Part shown: positions 1 through 6,982 of the stretch, one piece after another
Position numbering within the stretch: position 1 is the stretch's first letter
How the letters are laid out: each line of letters opens with the position of its first letter
Source: Comamonas resistens
GTDB lineage: Bacteria; Pseudomonadota; Gammaproteobacteria; Burkholderiales; Burkholderiaceae_C
Assembly: GCF_030064165.1 (NCBI RefSeq)
Contig: NZ_CP125947.1
Span: 2,542,001 to 2,606,000 of the forward strand
Direction: 5' to 3'
DNA length: 64,000 nt
Notes under the pieces: generated by a model
Told to the model about the DNA's origin: nothing
The model's input: only the letters and a program-made list of their open reading frames with translations
Database searches by the model: none
Program-made: the position numbers and the translations under genes

Positions 1-441
1 ACCATGGTCGGCACCGTCGTCTACAAGCGCGGCATTGCTCATGCTCCCAAGGCAGAAATGGCAGCTCCTGCAGCCAACGCCACCAATGTGCCTGTCGTGA
101 TTGAGGAAGATGTAGCCAGCGTGATCGTGGAGGATGGCGTGGTGAAGTTCTACTTCGCTTCCGGCAAGGCTGAAGTCGCCGAAGGTGGCAATGCCGCTTT
201 GGCCGATGTGGTCAAGGGCGTGCAAGACGGCAAGCGTGCTGTGATCTCCGGTTTCCATGACGCCACCGGCAGCGTGGAAGTGAATGCCGAACTGGCCAAG
301 AAGCGCGCACAAGCCGTGCAAGCAGCGCTGCTGGCCCTGGGTGTGGCTGAAGACAAGGTCGAACTGAAGAAACCTGAACAAATGCAAGCCGACGGCAGCA
401 ATGCACAAGCCCGTCGCGTGGAAGTGATCCTGGCCGATTAA
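1..441 (+). CDS. OmpA-family C-terminal domain protein (5' end outside window)
   Basis: The frame is open from the first base, so the true start probably lies upstream. The visible 146 residues begin with what looks like the end of a membrane segment (VGTVVYKRG), then an Ala/Pro linker. From about residue 50 an OmpA-like peptidoglycan-binding domain follows: FYFASGKAEV strand, GFHDATGSVEVNAELAKKRA with the Asp and Arg typical of diaminopimelate binding, and a final ARRVEVIL strand. It probably tethers a membrane protein to the cell wall. It is followed by a strong terminator. What the N-terminal part is attached to cannot be seen. Confidence 0.75.
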   Translation, partial: TMVGTVVYKRGIAHAPKAEMAAPAANATNVPVVIEEDVASVIVEDGVVKFYFASGKAEVAEGGNAALADVVKGVQDGKRAVISGFHDATGSVEVNAELAKKRAQAVQAALLALGVAEDKVELKKPEQMQADGSNAQARRVEVILAD

Positions 442-456
442 TTCACCATTTCGTTT

Positions 457-495
457 GAAAAGCCCGATACGGCAATGGCTGTATCGGGCTTTTTG
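457..495 (+). terminator. Rho-independent terminator after the OmpA-family gene
   Basis: A perfect stem (AAGCCCGATAC / GTATCGGGCTT) with a 10-nt loop is followed by a T run, 15 bases after the stop codon. It may also serve the convergent SnoaL-like gene. Confidence 0.85.
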
Positions 496-537
496 CTATT
501 TGAACGCTAGCTATCTGCGTAGATTTGGCAATGACTA

Positions 538-1065
538 TCAGCTGTTTTCAATGAAGCCCGTTGCAGGAGGCTGACCCAGTGCCACAACACGTTCCATTCC
601 CTCCGCATTGGCTTGGCGCATGACAAAAGAGCTCCGCTGGAAGCGCATGTTCTTGATCTGCCAACGTCCATTGATGCGCAGATACTCGTCGGTGTACTGA
701 CCAGAGAGATTGACGATAGTGCGCTCTTTCACATTGATCTGACAAAAATCCAGATCCCATAGGGCTGTTGCGCTGTCTGTGCCCGTGATATGAATCTGCG
801 GGTTGTGCCCGTGGTGTCGATCCTGAATCGATGGATTCTCAACAGCAAGTCTGGCGAATGTCTGCACCCAAGCTTCGCGGCCAGCGATGGGAGGGAATCC
901 ATCGGCCTCAATCACCGCACCATGCTCGACAAAGCATTCCCGCATGACCTCGGGCTGCTTTTGATCACAGGCACGCAGATATTGGGCTTTCAAAGTCTGT
1001 ATGGCCTGTATGTCTTCAAGGTACTGCAGTCGTTTCTGCAGGTCATTGAGCATTGCGTCGTTCAT
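538..1065 (-). CDS. SnoaL-like / NTF2-fold protein
   Basis: A 175-residue protein with the SnoaL_4 pattern: an N-terminal helix (LQKRLQYLEDIQAIQTLKAQYLRACDQK), a strand with acidic residues (VEHGAVIEADG), GREAWVQTFA, then paired strands ending in INGRWQIKNMRFQRS. Members of the fold act as small-molecule isomerases, dehydratases or binding proteins; the substrate cannot be told here. The start is well fixed: an almost ideal ribosome-binding site (AAGGAGGT) sits 8 bases before the ATG on the minus strand. The gene stands alone, convergent with the OmpA-family gene. Confidence 0.7.
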   Translation of the reverse strand: MNDAMLNDLQKRLQYLEDIQAIQTLKAQYLRACDQKQPEVMRECFVEHGAVIEADGFPPIAGREAWVQTFARLAVENPSIQDRHHGHNPQIHITGTDSATALWDLDFCQINVKERTIVNLSGQYTDEYLRINGRWQIKNMRFQRSSFVMRQANAEGMERVVALGQPPATGFIENS

Positions 1066-1324
1066 AGGTTTCTACCTCCTTGGTTGCCCATCCTTCAAGG
1101 ATTGAAGAAACCGTGAAACCTTCATACGGACGATGGAGGAGGGAGGACCACGTCCAACTTTATGTACCAGGGCTCTGAGGGGAACTTAGAGAAAGCAGGT
1201 GTAACAGGCATCTGCTCTGTAGCATCACTGTCTTTTCGCCAACTGCCGCTCCTCATTGTCGGCAGTCAATGTTGACCGCACATAACAGATGCCAGAAGCA
1301 ACTCGTTTGAGTGCCAACGCAAGC

Positions 1325-1498
1325 ATGAAACTCACAAAGTTAGCCCCTGTTCTCATAGCCGCTTCGCTCGGCAGCCTTGTCGTCGGCCTTGGGCTAGACG
1401 AACTTGGCATCACTGCCAATCTTGAGCTTTGGATAATTTTCTCCAGCTTGCTATTTCTCTGCGGACTGGTGTTTGCGTTTCTGATCTTGCCCCCGTAG
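1325..1498 (+). CDS. Small membrane protein, last codons replaced by an insertion sequence
   Basis: The frame encodes about 57 residues with two hydrophobic segments (VLIAASLGSLVVGLGL and LWIIFSSLLFLCGLVFAFLI). An in-frame ATG 36 bases upstream (1289) is also possible. The reading frame enters the IS2-like element at 1488, so the present ending LPP-stop is encoded by the IS end. Joining the sequence before 1488 to that after 2837, with one ATCT target copy removed, gives a frame ending L-I-S-F-L-S-L-R-stop. The original gene was therefore about three residues longer. Function unknown. Confidence 0.5.
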   Translation: MKLTKLAPVLIAASLGSLVVGLGLDELGITANLELWIIFSSLLFLCGLVFAFLILPP

Positions 1499-1523
1499 TT
1501 CCGGACACCGTCCAGTCGCTAAG

Positions 1524-2426
1524 TTAGCCCTGATGGGCGGGGTGATTCTGCCGTCGTCGGAACTCCCTGGGCGACATCATCTTCAAACTCGAATGCGGGT
1601 GGATCTCGTTGAAGTGCTCGAACGCACCCGGCAATTGCGCCAGCACCGTCGGCGCGTCACGCAGGTCCATACGGCTCATGTAGTCGCGCTTGAAGGTGTT
1701 CACGAAGCTCTCGGCCATGCCGTTGCTCTGCGGGCTACACACGGGCGTGTTGATCGGCTTCAGGCCCAGTGATCTAGCAATGCCACGCGTCTCGTGCGCG
1801 ATGTAGGCGCTGCCGTTGTCGGTGAGGAACTCCAATTCACGCTCCAGGGGCACGGCTTCAACCGTGCCAAAGCGCCGCTCCACGGCTTCCACCAGCATGT
1901 CGCGCACAGGCTCTCCCGCAAGTCCCTTGCCCTCCCAAGCCCGCCAGGCCAGGATCTCCCGGTCGCAGCAGTCCTTGGCGAAGGTGGCTGTGACCGTCTC
2001 GCCAGAATCGCACTTGATCTCAAAGCCGTCAGAGCACCAGCGCATGTTGCTCATCGGCACACTGACCTGGCCATCGTGAATGCGGCTCGAATGCCGTCGC
2101 TTGGGCGCCTTGGGCAACAGCAGTCGATGCCGCGCCATGACCCGGTAGATGCGCTTGTGGTTCAGCGCCTGTTGACCTTGTGAACGTCGCTCTCGATTGA
2201 GCAGCGCACCGGCGCGGCGATAGCCATAGCTGGGCAACTCGGCAATGTGGCGCCGCAGGTCGGCCAGCAAGAGCTCATCCTGGGCCGGGGTGCGGCCTCT
2301 GCGGCTGTCCTGCCAGTGGCCAGGGCGGTGATGCCGCACATGCAGATTCGAGCGCGCCACGCCCAGCACCGAGCAGACCGACTTCATTGGTCGTCCCCGG
2401 GCAACAAGGGCGAGCGCGCAATCCAT
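1524..2426 (-). CDS. IS2-group transposase OrfB (DDE integrase domain)
   Basis: 300 residues, the usual OrfB length for IS2. It starts at the ATG overlapping the A7 run ([11 protein letters not shown]). An HTH_21-like segment ([17 protein letters not shown]) is followed by an rve catalytic core. The catalytic triad is visible as D133 (WCSDGFE), D203 (LTDNGS) and E239 (NGMAESF), giving the DD(35)E spacing of IS3 elements. The active transposase is expected to be the OrfAB fusion made by -1 frameshifting. Confidence 0.9.
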   Translation of the reverse strand: MDCALALVARGRPMKSVCSVLGVARSNLHVRHHRPGHWQDSRRGRTPAQDELLLADLRRHIAELPSYGYRRAGALLNRERRSQGQQALNHKRIYRVMARHRLLLPKAPKRRHSSRIHDGQVSVPMSNMRWCSDGFEIKCDSGETVTATFAKDCCDREILAWRAWEGKGLAGEPVRDMLVEAVERRFGTVEAVPLERELEFLTDNGSAYIAHETRGIARSLGLKPINTPVCSPQSNGMAESFVNTFKRDYMSRMDLRDAPTVLAQLPGAFEHFNEIHPHSSLKMMSPREFRRRQNHPAHQG

Positions 2427-2770
2427 TTTTTTGCTGCAGCGATCTCCACGGCTTCCTTGAGTATCTCGTTCTCCAAGGTCTTCTTGCCCAACACGCGCTG
2501 CAGCTTGGCGATCTCGGCACGGGCGGCTGCCAGCTCCGATGCCGGCACAACGGCCTCGCCTGCACCGACAGCCACCAGCGCGCCTTCGCGCTCCAGCCGC
2601 CGCCAAGTGAACAGCAGGCTGGCAGAGACGCCTTCCTGGCGGGCCACGAGCGACACGCTCATGCCTGACTCATAAGTTTTGCGAACCAAGGCAGCCTTCT
2701 CGGCAGCCGACCAGCGCCGCCTGCGCTGGTCTCGGGTGATGACCTCAATCGTTTCTGTATGCCTAGTCAT
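2384..2770 (-). CDS. IS2-group OrfA (DNA-binding helix-turn-helix)
   Basis: About 128 residues from ATG 2770; a GTG two codons earlier is an alternative. It contains an HTH_Tnp_1 fold ([38 protein letters not shown]) and then a leucine-zipper-like stretch ([23 protein letters not shown]). The tail [14 protein letters not shown] closely parallels OrfA of IS2. It binds the terminal repeats and provides the N-terminal part of the OrfAB transposase. It overlaps orfB by 43 bases. Confidence 0.88.
   Translation of the reverse strand: MTRHTETIEVITRDQRRRRWSAAEKAALVRKTYESGMSVSLVARQEGVSASLLFTWRRLEREGALVAVGAGEAVVPASELAAARAEIAKLQRVLGKKTLENEILKEAVEIAAAKKWIARSPLLPGDDQ
2426..2432 (-). promoter_or_regulatory. 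Programmed -1 frameshift slippery run in the IS2-like element
   Basis: Seven consecutive T on the plus strand give A7 followed by TGG on the transposase strand, at the point where orfA (GCA GCA AAA AAA TGG) and orfB (AGC AAA AAA ATG) overlap. The same position in IS2-group elements is where OrfAB is made by slippage. Confidence 0.7.
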
Positions 2771-2870
2771 ACGCACAGTCCTATGCTTATCTCGAAGATA
2801 AGCGATGGACCGTGTCCGGAGATTCAGGGGGCTATCTCATTTCTTTCTCTGCGCTAGCTATCGGCGAGCA

Positions 2871-2912
2871 AAAAAAGCCCCGGCGCCTATCTAAAGGCGC
2901 CGGGGCTTTTTT
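2871..2912. terminator. Bidirectional terminator between the small membrane gene and gloA
   Basis: A stem of 11 GC-rich pairs (GCCCCGGCGCC / GGCGCCGGGGC) with a TATCTAAA loop lies between A6 and T6 runs, so it works on both strands. It lies between two convergent genes. Confidence 0.9.
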
Positions 2913-2925
2913 AATGCTCAGTAGT

Positions 2926-3381
2926 TTAGGCGTTACGCAGTGGATCGAACTTTTCGCCGCTGGCGGAACTCTGGCGGTCAGCCATGTAAGCCCTTGAATT
3001 TTCTTGTATTAATTCGATCTTGTAACCATCGGGGTCGGTCACAAAAGCGATCACAGTGCTGCCGCCTTTAACCGGGCCGGCCTCACGTGTGACATTGCCG
3101 CCAGCAGCCTTGATCTTCTCGCAAGCCGCATAGGCATCAGGCACGCCCAGTGCAATATGGCCATAGGCCGTGCCCATGTCATAGCTTTCAGTGCCCCAGT
3201 TAAAAGTCAGCTCAATTTCGGCTTGACCAGGGTTGCCGCCTTCAAAACCCAGAAAAGCCAACGAATATTTGTATTCGGTGTTTTCGGAGGTGCGCAGCAG
3301 TTGCATGCCGATGACCTGGGTATAGAAGTCAATAGAGCGCTGGAGATTGCCAACGCGAAGCATCGTGTGAAGGAATCGCAT
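2926..3381 (-). CDS. gloA: Lactoylglutathione lyase (glyoxalase I)
   Basis: 151 residues. Glyoxalase I converts the methylglyoxal-glutathione hemithioacetal to S-lactoylglutathione in the cytoplasm. The four metal ligands known from E. coli GloA are in register, shifted by one: H5 (FLHTMLRV), E57 ([10 protein letters not shown]), H75 (YGHIALGV) and E123 (DGYKIELIQ). The stretch [13 protein letters not shown] is typical of the family. The C-terminal 20 residues are an extension. The gene starts about 70 bp from the left attachment site of the prophage. Confidence 0.93.
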   Translation of the reverse strand: MRFLHTMLRVGNLQRSIDFYTQVIGMQLLRTSENTEYKYSLAFLGFEGGNPGQAEIELTFNWGTESYDMGTAYGHIALGVPDAYAACEKIKAAGGNVTREAGPVKGGSTVIAFVTDPDGYKIELIQENSRAYMADRQSSASGEKFDPLRNA

Positions 3382-3451
3382 CCTTGGATTGTGCCAGTAA
3401 GGCGTTTGAAGTTGCTGGTAAGTAGCCTCGCAAAGGGTCGATGCAATTTAT

Positions 3452-3479
3452 ATTTAACATAAGATACATAACCGCCGCG
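3452..3479. repeat. Left prophage attachment site (dif-like)
   Basis: ATTTAACATAA (3452-3462) is the exact complement of the E. coli XerD-binding arm TTATGTTAAAT. It is followed by the 6-bp centre GATACA and then a diverged XerC-side arm TAACCGCCGCG. It shares AACATAAGATACAT with the right site at 12654-12667. Confidence 0.8.
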
Positions 3480-3732
3480 CCTCGGCTAAGAGGGCGGTGC
3501 GCGCCTCTGGCGTTTTGACGGTTTCAGCGTACTGATCTAGCAGTACCGCTTCGGGCTTTTCGCCCAAGATTCCAGCCACTTTTACGGCTGTCGATTCATC
3601 AAAAGTTTGGCGTTTTCCGCTCTTGTAGTTGCTCAATGCAGCGCGAGAAATCCCAAGGGTTTGGGCCACTTTGTAGTCGGTCAAGAGGCCCGTTTTTTTC
3701 TTGATTACATCAATCCATTCGTAGGGGGTCAT
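3454..3732 (-). CDS. Phage repressor-like helix-turn-helix protein
   Basis: 92 residues with an N-terminal HTH (YKVAQTLGISRAALSNYKSGKRQ) of the Cro/XRE-like type common in filamentous prophages, then a helical tail. It is transcribed leftwards, divergently from the phage structural genes, across a spacer holding tandem 18-bp repeats. It probably represses the rightward promoter and holds lysogeny. Its last codons and TAA stop lie inside the left attachment site, so its C-terminus changes on integration or excision. Confidence 0.7.
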   Translation of the reverse strand: MTPYEWIDVIKKKTGLLTDYKVAQTLGISRAALSNYKSGKRQTFDESTAVKVAGILGEKPEAVLLDQYAETVKTPEARTALLAEARRLCILC

Positions 3733-3806
3733 AGCTGGTCCTGCTGCAATTTATGGGTGAACTTTAGGTTTTTGTCTGAAAACGTCAACACCCTGAAAAT
3801 ATTTCT

Positions 3807-3842
3807 GGTTATCGCATCGTTGACGGTTATCGGTGCGTTGAC
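3807..3842. promoter_or_regulatory. Tandem 18-bp operator-like repeats in the lysogeny switch
   Basis: GGTTATCGCATCGTTGAC (3807-3824) is immediately followed by GGTTATCGGTGCGTTGAC (3825-3842), 15 of 18 identical. An inverted GTCAAC lies at 3784-3789. They sit between the divergent repressor and the first rightward phage gene, so repressor binding is the simplest reading. Confidence 0.55.
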
Positions 3843-3874
3843 TATTCTCCGGCCAATTCTTAACAGGAGCGGCC

Positions 3875-4234
3875 ATGTCTCAAAACTCTTCCCCGGATGA
3901 CGTCCCCGGCGCCAAGCAAGGCACGGCCGATAGCTTGGCCGTTCCCGGCCGTGTCGGCGCTGGGGGCACCACATGCCTTCATTGCGGCAAAGCCCTGACT
4001 CCTTCCGCAGACGTTTTCGACTGCATTGCCGGTTTCCCTTTTGAGAAGTGCTCATGCAGGGTGAAAGGCACCAGCTCCAAGCCCCGATATCAGTTCCGTA
4101 AGTCTGTTGGACTTTTTGCCTTCCACGGCGAAGAGCTGAAAGCCATTGCGAAGCAAGAGTCGCGCTCTGTCGAATCGGTCATGCGTAGCTTGATCGTGCT
4201 GGGTCTTTGCTCCCGTCGCGAGGGGGAACAGTGA
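3875..4234 (+). CDS. Phage early protein with Cys-rich segment
   Basis: 119 residues, preceded by an AGGAG site 9 bases upstream. The middle carries CLHCGK and, 16 residues after the second Cys, CSC, a possible metal site. The C-terminal part (ELKAIAKQESRSVESVMRSLIVLGL) reads like a ribbon-helix-helix DNA-binding helix pair. It is the first gene of the rightward phage operon, and its stop overlaps the next start (TGATG). Function is not recognised; a regulatory or replication-accessory role is inferred only from its place before rep. Confidence 0.6.
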   Translation: MSQNSSPDDVPGAKQGTADSLAVPGRVGAGGTTCLHCGKALTPSADVFDCIAGFPFEKCSCRVKGTSSKPRYQFRKSVGLFAFHGEELKAIAKQESRSVESVMRSLIVLGLCSRREGEQ

Positions 4235-4467
4235 TGGTCATCACTGCATACATGGGCAAGCTTGGAGAGGGCATGCAGTACCGCAATCGTGCTGAGTGGA
4301 TGTCTATCGCTGACTTCCTTACCCGTCAAAACCTCGCGATTGTTCTGCGTTCGCAGGCCGCTGCGGCGAGGGGCCCCGCTTGCGGGGACACGTCCGCTGC
4401 GGGCGAAGCCCGAACCCTCCCCGTTGGTAATCACGGGGAGATCGTTGCCAAGGGAGTGGGCCTGTGA
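4234..4467 (+). CDS. Small phage protein coupled to rep
   Basis: 77 residues starting MVITAYMGKLGEGMQYRN. Its ATG overlaps the previous stop, and its own stop overlaps the GTG start of rep (GTGA), so translation is probably coupled on both sides. The second half of the gene is unusually rich in perfect short hairpins and its protein sequence there is low in recognisable structure, which suggests the DNA has a second role. No family recognised. Confidence 0.5.
   Translation: MVITAYMGKLGEGMQYRNRAEWMSIADFLTRQNLAIVLRSQAAAARGPACGDTSAAGEARTLPVGNHGEIVAKGVGL
4374..4440 (+). other. Cluster of hairpins just before the Rep gene (possible phage origin or packaging signal)
   Basis: Three perfect inverted repeats follow one another in 67 bp: CCCCGC/GCGGGG (4374-4387), GGGC-GAA-GCCC (4401-4411) and CTCCCCGT/ACGGGGAG with an 8-nt loop (4417-4440). 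Inoviruses place the nick site and packaging hairpin in structured DNA; here it would be inside a small coding region. Confidence 0.4.
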
Positions 4468-5762
4468 AATACGACGTTCTTGATTACTCGCAGTTTGTCG
4501 CTCGTCGTGCGCTTGGTGGTCGTCCATCCAAGAATGCATCTTTGGTTCTGGATGGAAACGAAGTGAAGCTTCGTTTGCAGGCAGAGCGCCGAAAGTCTGG
4601 TGGTGCTGTCCATATCGACTGGCTGCGCTTCACCTGTGAGCTGAAGAATGCGCCTGTCCCTTCGGTTGAGGTCTTGTTTCCCAAGGCTATGACCTATGAG
4701 GATGCTCGCAATGGAGTGACTGAGGCTGATCTTGATTTCAAGTACAGCATTGCTCGCTACCGTCGAGAAAAAATCTGTGAGCTGCTGCGTGATCTACCGG
4801 ATCAGGACTTCGCGGCAAGTGCCCAGGCGCATGCTCTGGCACTTAAGGTCTGCAAGGCGTTAGGGCCAGAGTTCAAGATTGAACCCGAAGTCAAAAAGGG
4901 TCATGACTTTTACCGCTTCCGCTGGTCGATCACTCGCAATGACGCGGAATGTGCATGGGTTGGCTTCTTGGCCTCGGGCGAAAGCCCCAGACAGCAAGCA
5001 CAGGCCAAAACAATCCACGCTAATGTGTACGGCTCTGCCTGCACCTTTGCGCGTGGTGACTGGCGGCACCGCATGGCGAACCTTATTGAAGAGGCGGGAG
5101 CCAAGATCACCCGCATTGACTATGCCTTGGACTTTTTCGAGGGCATCCGGGGCGGTCTTGAACGCATCCGTGATGACTGGCATGCGGGGCTTATGGATGT
5201 TGCTGGCCGGACTCCAAAACCCAACACCGTTGGCCCTTGGGTCAATGGTGGGCGCGGTCGCTCTTTCTACTTTGGTAGCAAAGAAGCGGGCAAGCAAACC
5301 AACGTCTATGAAAAGGGCGTCCAGCTCTTCGGCGAACTGGATGCAACACGCTGGGAGCGTGTTGAGCTGCGTTACGGCAACAAGCTGCGTGACTTGCCGG
5401 TCGACATGCTCCGTCGCGCTGATGACTTCTTTGCCGGTGCCTCGGACTGGCATCAAAAGATGCTGGCCGAGCACGGCAAATATGCCGAAGGCGAGGGCGT
5501 CAAGGTTCGCTCAAAACAAGCCATTCAAACCGTCAAGGCTGAAGTCACTCGCGCCGTGCGCTGGCTGACAAACACTGCCGGTGCAAGCGTAGCGCTGGCC
5601 TTTGAATTCCTCGGCCAAGACGAATTCCTCGAAATCGTCACAGGCCGCAAAAAGCCGGGACGGCTTGCCAAGTTCTCCAACTCTGAAATCAGCGCTGCCT
5701 GTGCGTCGCTGCATGCCCAAGTTTTCCAACCCAAAGTCCGGTCAGTCGGACTAGCCATCTAA
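4464..5762 (+). CDS. Phage replication initiation protein (Rep_trans / RstA-like)
   Basis: 432 residues from a GTG start overlapping the preceding stop. The N-terminal part has HIDWLRFTCEL. The core has RIDYALDFFEG near residue 220, FYFGSKEAGKQTNVYEKGVQ near 270 and RWERVELRYGNKLRDLP near 300, the pattern of Rep_trans-type rolling-circle initiators such as CTXphi RstA. It should nick the phage plus-strand origin and drive rolling-circle replication. The Tyr in NVYEKG is a conserved family position; the nucleophile was not assigned. A helical C-terminus follows. Confidence 0.85.
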   Translation: MKYDVLDYSQFVARRALGGRPSKNASLVLDGNEVKLRLQAERRKSGGAVHIDWLRFTCELKNAPVPSVEVLFPKAMTYEDARNGVTEADLDFKYSIARYRREKICELLRDLPDQDFAASAQAHALALKVCKALGPEFKIEPEVKKGHDFYRFRWSITRNDAECAWVGFLASGESPRQQAQAKTIHANVYGSACTFARGDWRHRMANLIEEAGAKITRIDYALDFFEGIRGGLERIRDDWHAGLMDVAGRTPKPNTVGPWVNGGRGRSFYFGSKEAGKQTNVYEKGVQLFGELDATRWERVELRYGNKLRDLPVDMLRRADDFFAGASDWHQKMLAEHGKYAEGEGVKVRSKQAIQTVKAEVTRAVRWLTNTAGASVALAFEFLGQDEFLEIVTGRKKPGRLAKFSNSEISAACASLHAQVFQPKVRSVGLAI

Positions 5763-5775
5763 AGGAGCGGCTCTC

Positions 5776-6105
5776 ATGAAAATGCAATCCCAAGCACTGC
5801 TGTTCGGTATCGAATCCAGCAAGGGCGAATTCCAAGGCACCCCCTACGACTCCACCAAGTTCCACCTGTCGGTGGACATGGGCACCAAGTCCAACGGCAA
5901 GACCATCGGCGTCGTCACGCGCCCCTTCAAGTTCGGTGACTCCACCGAGATTGAAAAGTGGGTCAACCTGACCCCGCACCTTTCCTCGGGCAAGCCCATT
6001 AACTGCAACTGCGAGTTTGACGTTGTTGCCGCCAGCGACGGCGTCAAGCTCACGCTGCTGGCCATCCAGCCTGCTCCTCAAACCAAGGCAGCTGCTGCCT
6101 CCTAA
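5776..6105 (+). CDS. Probable phage single-stranded DNA-binding protein
   Basis: 109 residues with a clear ribosome-binding site (AAAGGAG) and 13 bases of spacing from rep. The sequence is beta-rich (TKFHLSVDMGTKSNGKTIGVVTRPFKFGD, INCNCEFDVVAASDGVKLTLLAI) and ends in a low-complexity Ala tail. Size and position directly after the initiator match pV or RstB-like ssDNA-binding proteins of filamentous phages, which coat the new plus strand before assembly. The assignment rests on position and size more than on sequence motifs. Confidence 0.6.
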   Translation: MKMQSQALLFGIESSKGEFQGTPYDSTKFHLSVDMGTKSNGKTIGVVTRPFKFGDSTEIEKWVNLTPHLSSGKPINCNCEFDVVAASDGVKLTLLAIQPAPQTKAAAAS

Positions 6106-6107
6106 CC

Positions 6108-6326
6108 ATGGCGCGCTACGTCATTCAGTCGGCCTCAACTGGCCGTTTCCTAACGGCAGACCCTGAAGGGGGGGAACCCCTTTGGGTGTCTCTGCTGCAG
6201 CAAGCAGGTGGGGGCGTCACTGATGACATGGAGCGCATCGCTCAGCTCGTCGGTGACTACTGCGAGCCTGAAGACTTCCCCCAGGTGATCGACCTCGACC
6301 GCTTGGGTACTGCAAACGACTACTGA
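6108..6326 (+). CDS. Small phage protein, unknown function
   Basis: 72 residues, acidic towards the C-terminus (GDYCEPEDFPQVIDLDRLGTANDY), starting 2 bases after the previous stop. No membrane segment or signal peptide. It lies in the operon between the ssDNA-binding and zinc-ribbon genes. The family is not recognised. Confidence 0.55.
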   Translation: MARYVIQSASTGRFLTADPEGGEPLWVSLLQQAGGGVTDDMERIAQLVGDYCEPEDFPQVIDLDRLGTANDY

Positions 6327-6335
6327 GGTGATTCG

Positions 6336-6521
6336 ATGAGTGGAGAACTCGAAGACGACACTGCGTGCTGCGACGAATGCGGTGCAATCAATCTCGGTCA
6401 CTCAGTGGATGAGTTGAACGAATGCGGCTGCCCTGAGTGTGGCTCCCACCAATTGCGCGGTTATGCCGAATGGGTCGAAGACCTGCCTGATGCAACAGAA
6501 GGAGAACGATATGGAGATTGA
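6336..6521 (+). CDS. Small zinc-ribbon-like phage protein A
   Basis: 61 residues with four paired cysteines, CDECG near residue 13 and CGCPECGS near residue 31, the spacing of a compact zinc ribbon. It is clearly paralogous to the next gene: both have the pattern CxxCG-x-IN-(L/I)-G-(H/Y)-S-x-DE followed by GCPECGS. The C-terminus is acidic. Its 3' end overlaps the start of the paralogue by 11 bases. A nucleic-acid or protein-binding role is inferred from the fold. Confidence 0.6.
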   Translation: MSGELEDDTACCDECGAINLGHSVDELNECGCPECGSHQLRGYAEWVEDLPDATEGERYGD

Positions 6522-6693
6522 CGAAGACACCTGTACCTGCTTCGGCTGCGGGTCTATCAACATCGGCTACAGCATGGACGAGTGCACTGAGGGCTGCCCC
6601 GAGTGCGGTTCCATGGACATCATGAGCTATGGCGATTCTCAGCAGGAAGCAGAGGAGACCCAGCAGGCCTACGAAAACCAGGGCGGCTATTGA
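6511..6693 (+). CDS. Small zinc-ribbon-like phage protein B
   Basis: 60 residues starting at ATG 6511 behind AGAAGGAG. Cysteines are arranged as CTCFGCGSINIGYSMDEC and GCPECGS, matching protein A, so the pair looks like a tandem duplication. The tail is acidic and Gln-rich. Its stop overlaps the next start (TGATG). Function unknown. Confidence 0.6.
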   Translation: MEIDEDTCTCFGCGSINIGYSMDECTEGCPECGSMDIMSYGDSQQEAEETQQAYENQGGY

Positions 6694-6908
6694 TGACCCT
6701 CTTCGTCTGCACCCAGATCGAAGCCCCATGCCAGCCCGGCAACCAGGTCGCGGTGACCGACGTCACTGTCCAGGACTTTGCCGCGCTGGGCATCACGCCC
6801 GCCAGCATCGGCACTGCCGTCGCCCTGGGCTTCGGCATGGTCTTCTTCCTGGCCATGCTCGGCTTCGTCCTGGGCGTAGTGGTTCAGATGATCCGCCGCC
6901 ACTTGTGA
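6693..6908 (+). CDS. Minor coat-like membrane protein
   Basis: 71 residues with an N-terminal polar half and one strong membrane segment (IGTAVALGFGMVFFLAMLGFVLGVVVQMI), then the basic end RRHL. Such small single-span proteins immediately before the major coat gene are typical of inovirus tip proteins (pVII/pIX position). The start overlaps the preceding stop, so translation is coupled. Confidence 0.6.
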   Translation: MTLFVCTQIEAPCQPGNQVAVTDVTVQDFAALGITPASIGTAVALGFGMVFFLAMLGFVLGVVVQMIRRHL

Positions 6909-6982
6909 GATTGCAGCCGAGAGCTGGCATATCGCCTGTTCTCCGGTGCAAGTTCGCACCTCAACCATTGAAGGAAATTTCT

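Larger units (their letters stand above)
1488..2833 (-). mobile_element. IS3-family, IS2-group insertion sequence
   Basis: About 1,346 bp, close to the 1.33 kb of IS2. Both ends share a CCCCC block and TCCGGACAC(G/C)GTCCA in inverted orientation (1489-1515 and 2805-2832). The left-end sequence CCCCCTGAATCTCC resembles that of IS2. ATCT occurs directly outside both ends (1484-1487 and 2834-2837) and is a likely 4-bp target duplication. It carries overlapping orfA and orfB with a slippery A run, and both frames look intact, so the element may be active. Confidence 0.85.

Noticed and set aside
1207..1293. Inverted 8-bp repeat GGCATCTG / CAGATGCC before the small membrane gene
   Set aside because: Short, 71 bases apart and without further context; could be chance.
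6945..6960. GGTGC-AAGTTC-GCACC hairpin resembling a tRNA T-arm
   Set aside because: No acceptor, D or anticodon arms around it; more likely a phage transcription or translation signal before the coat gene.
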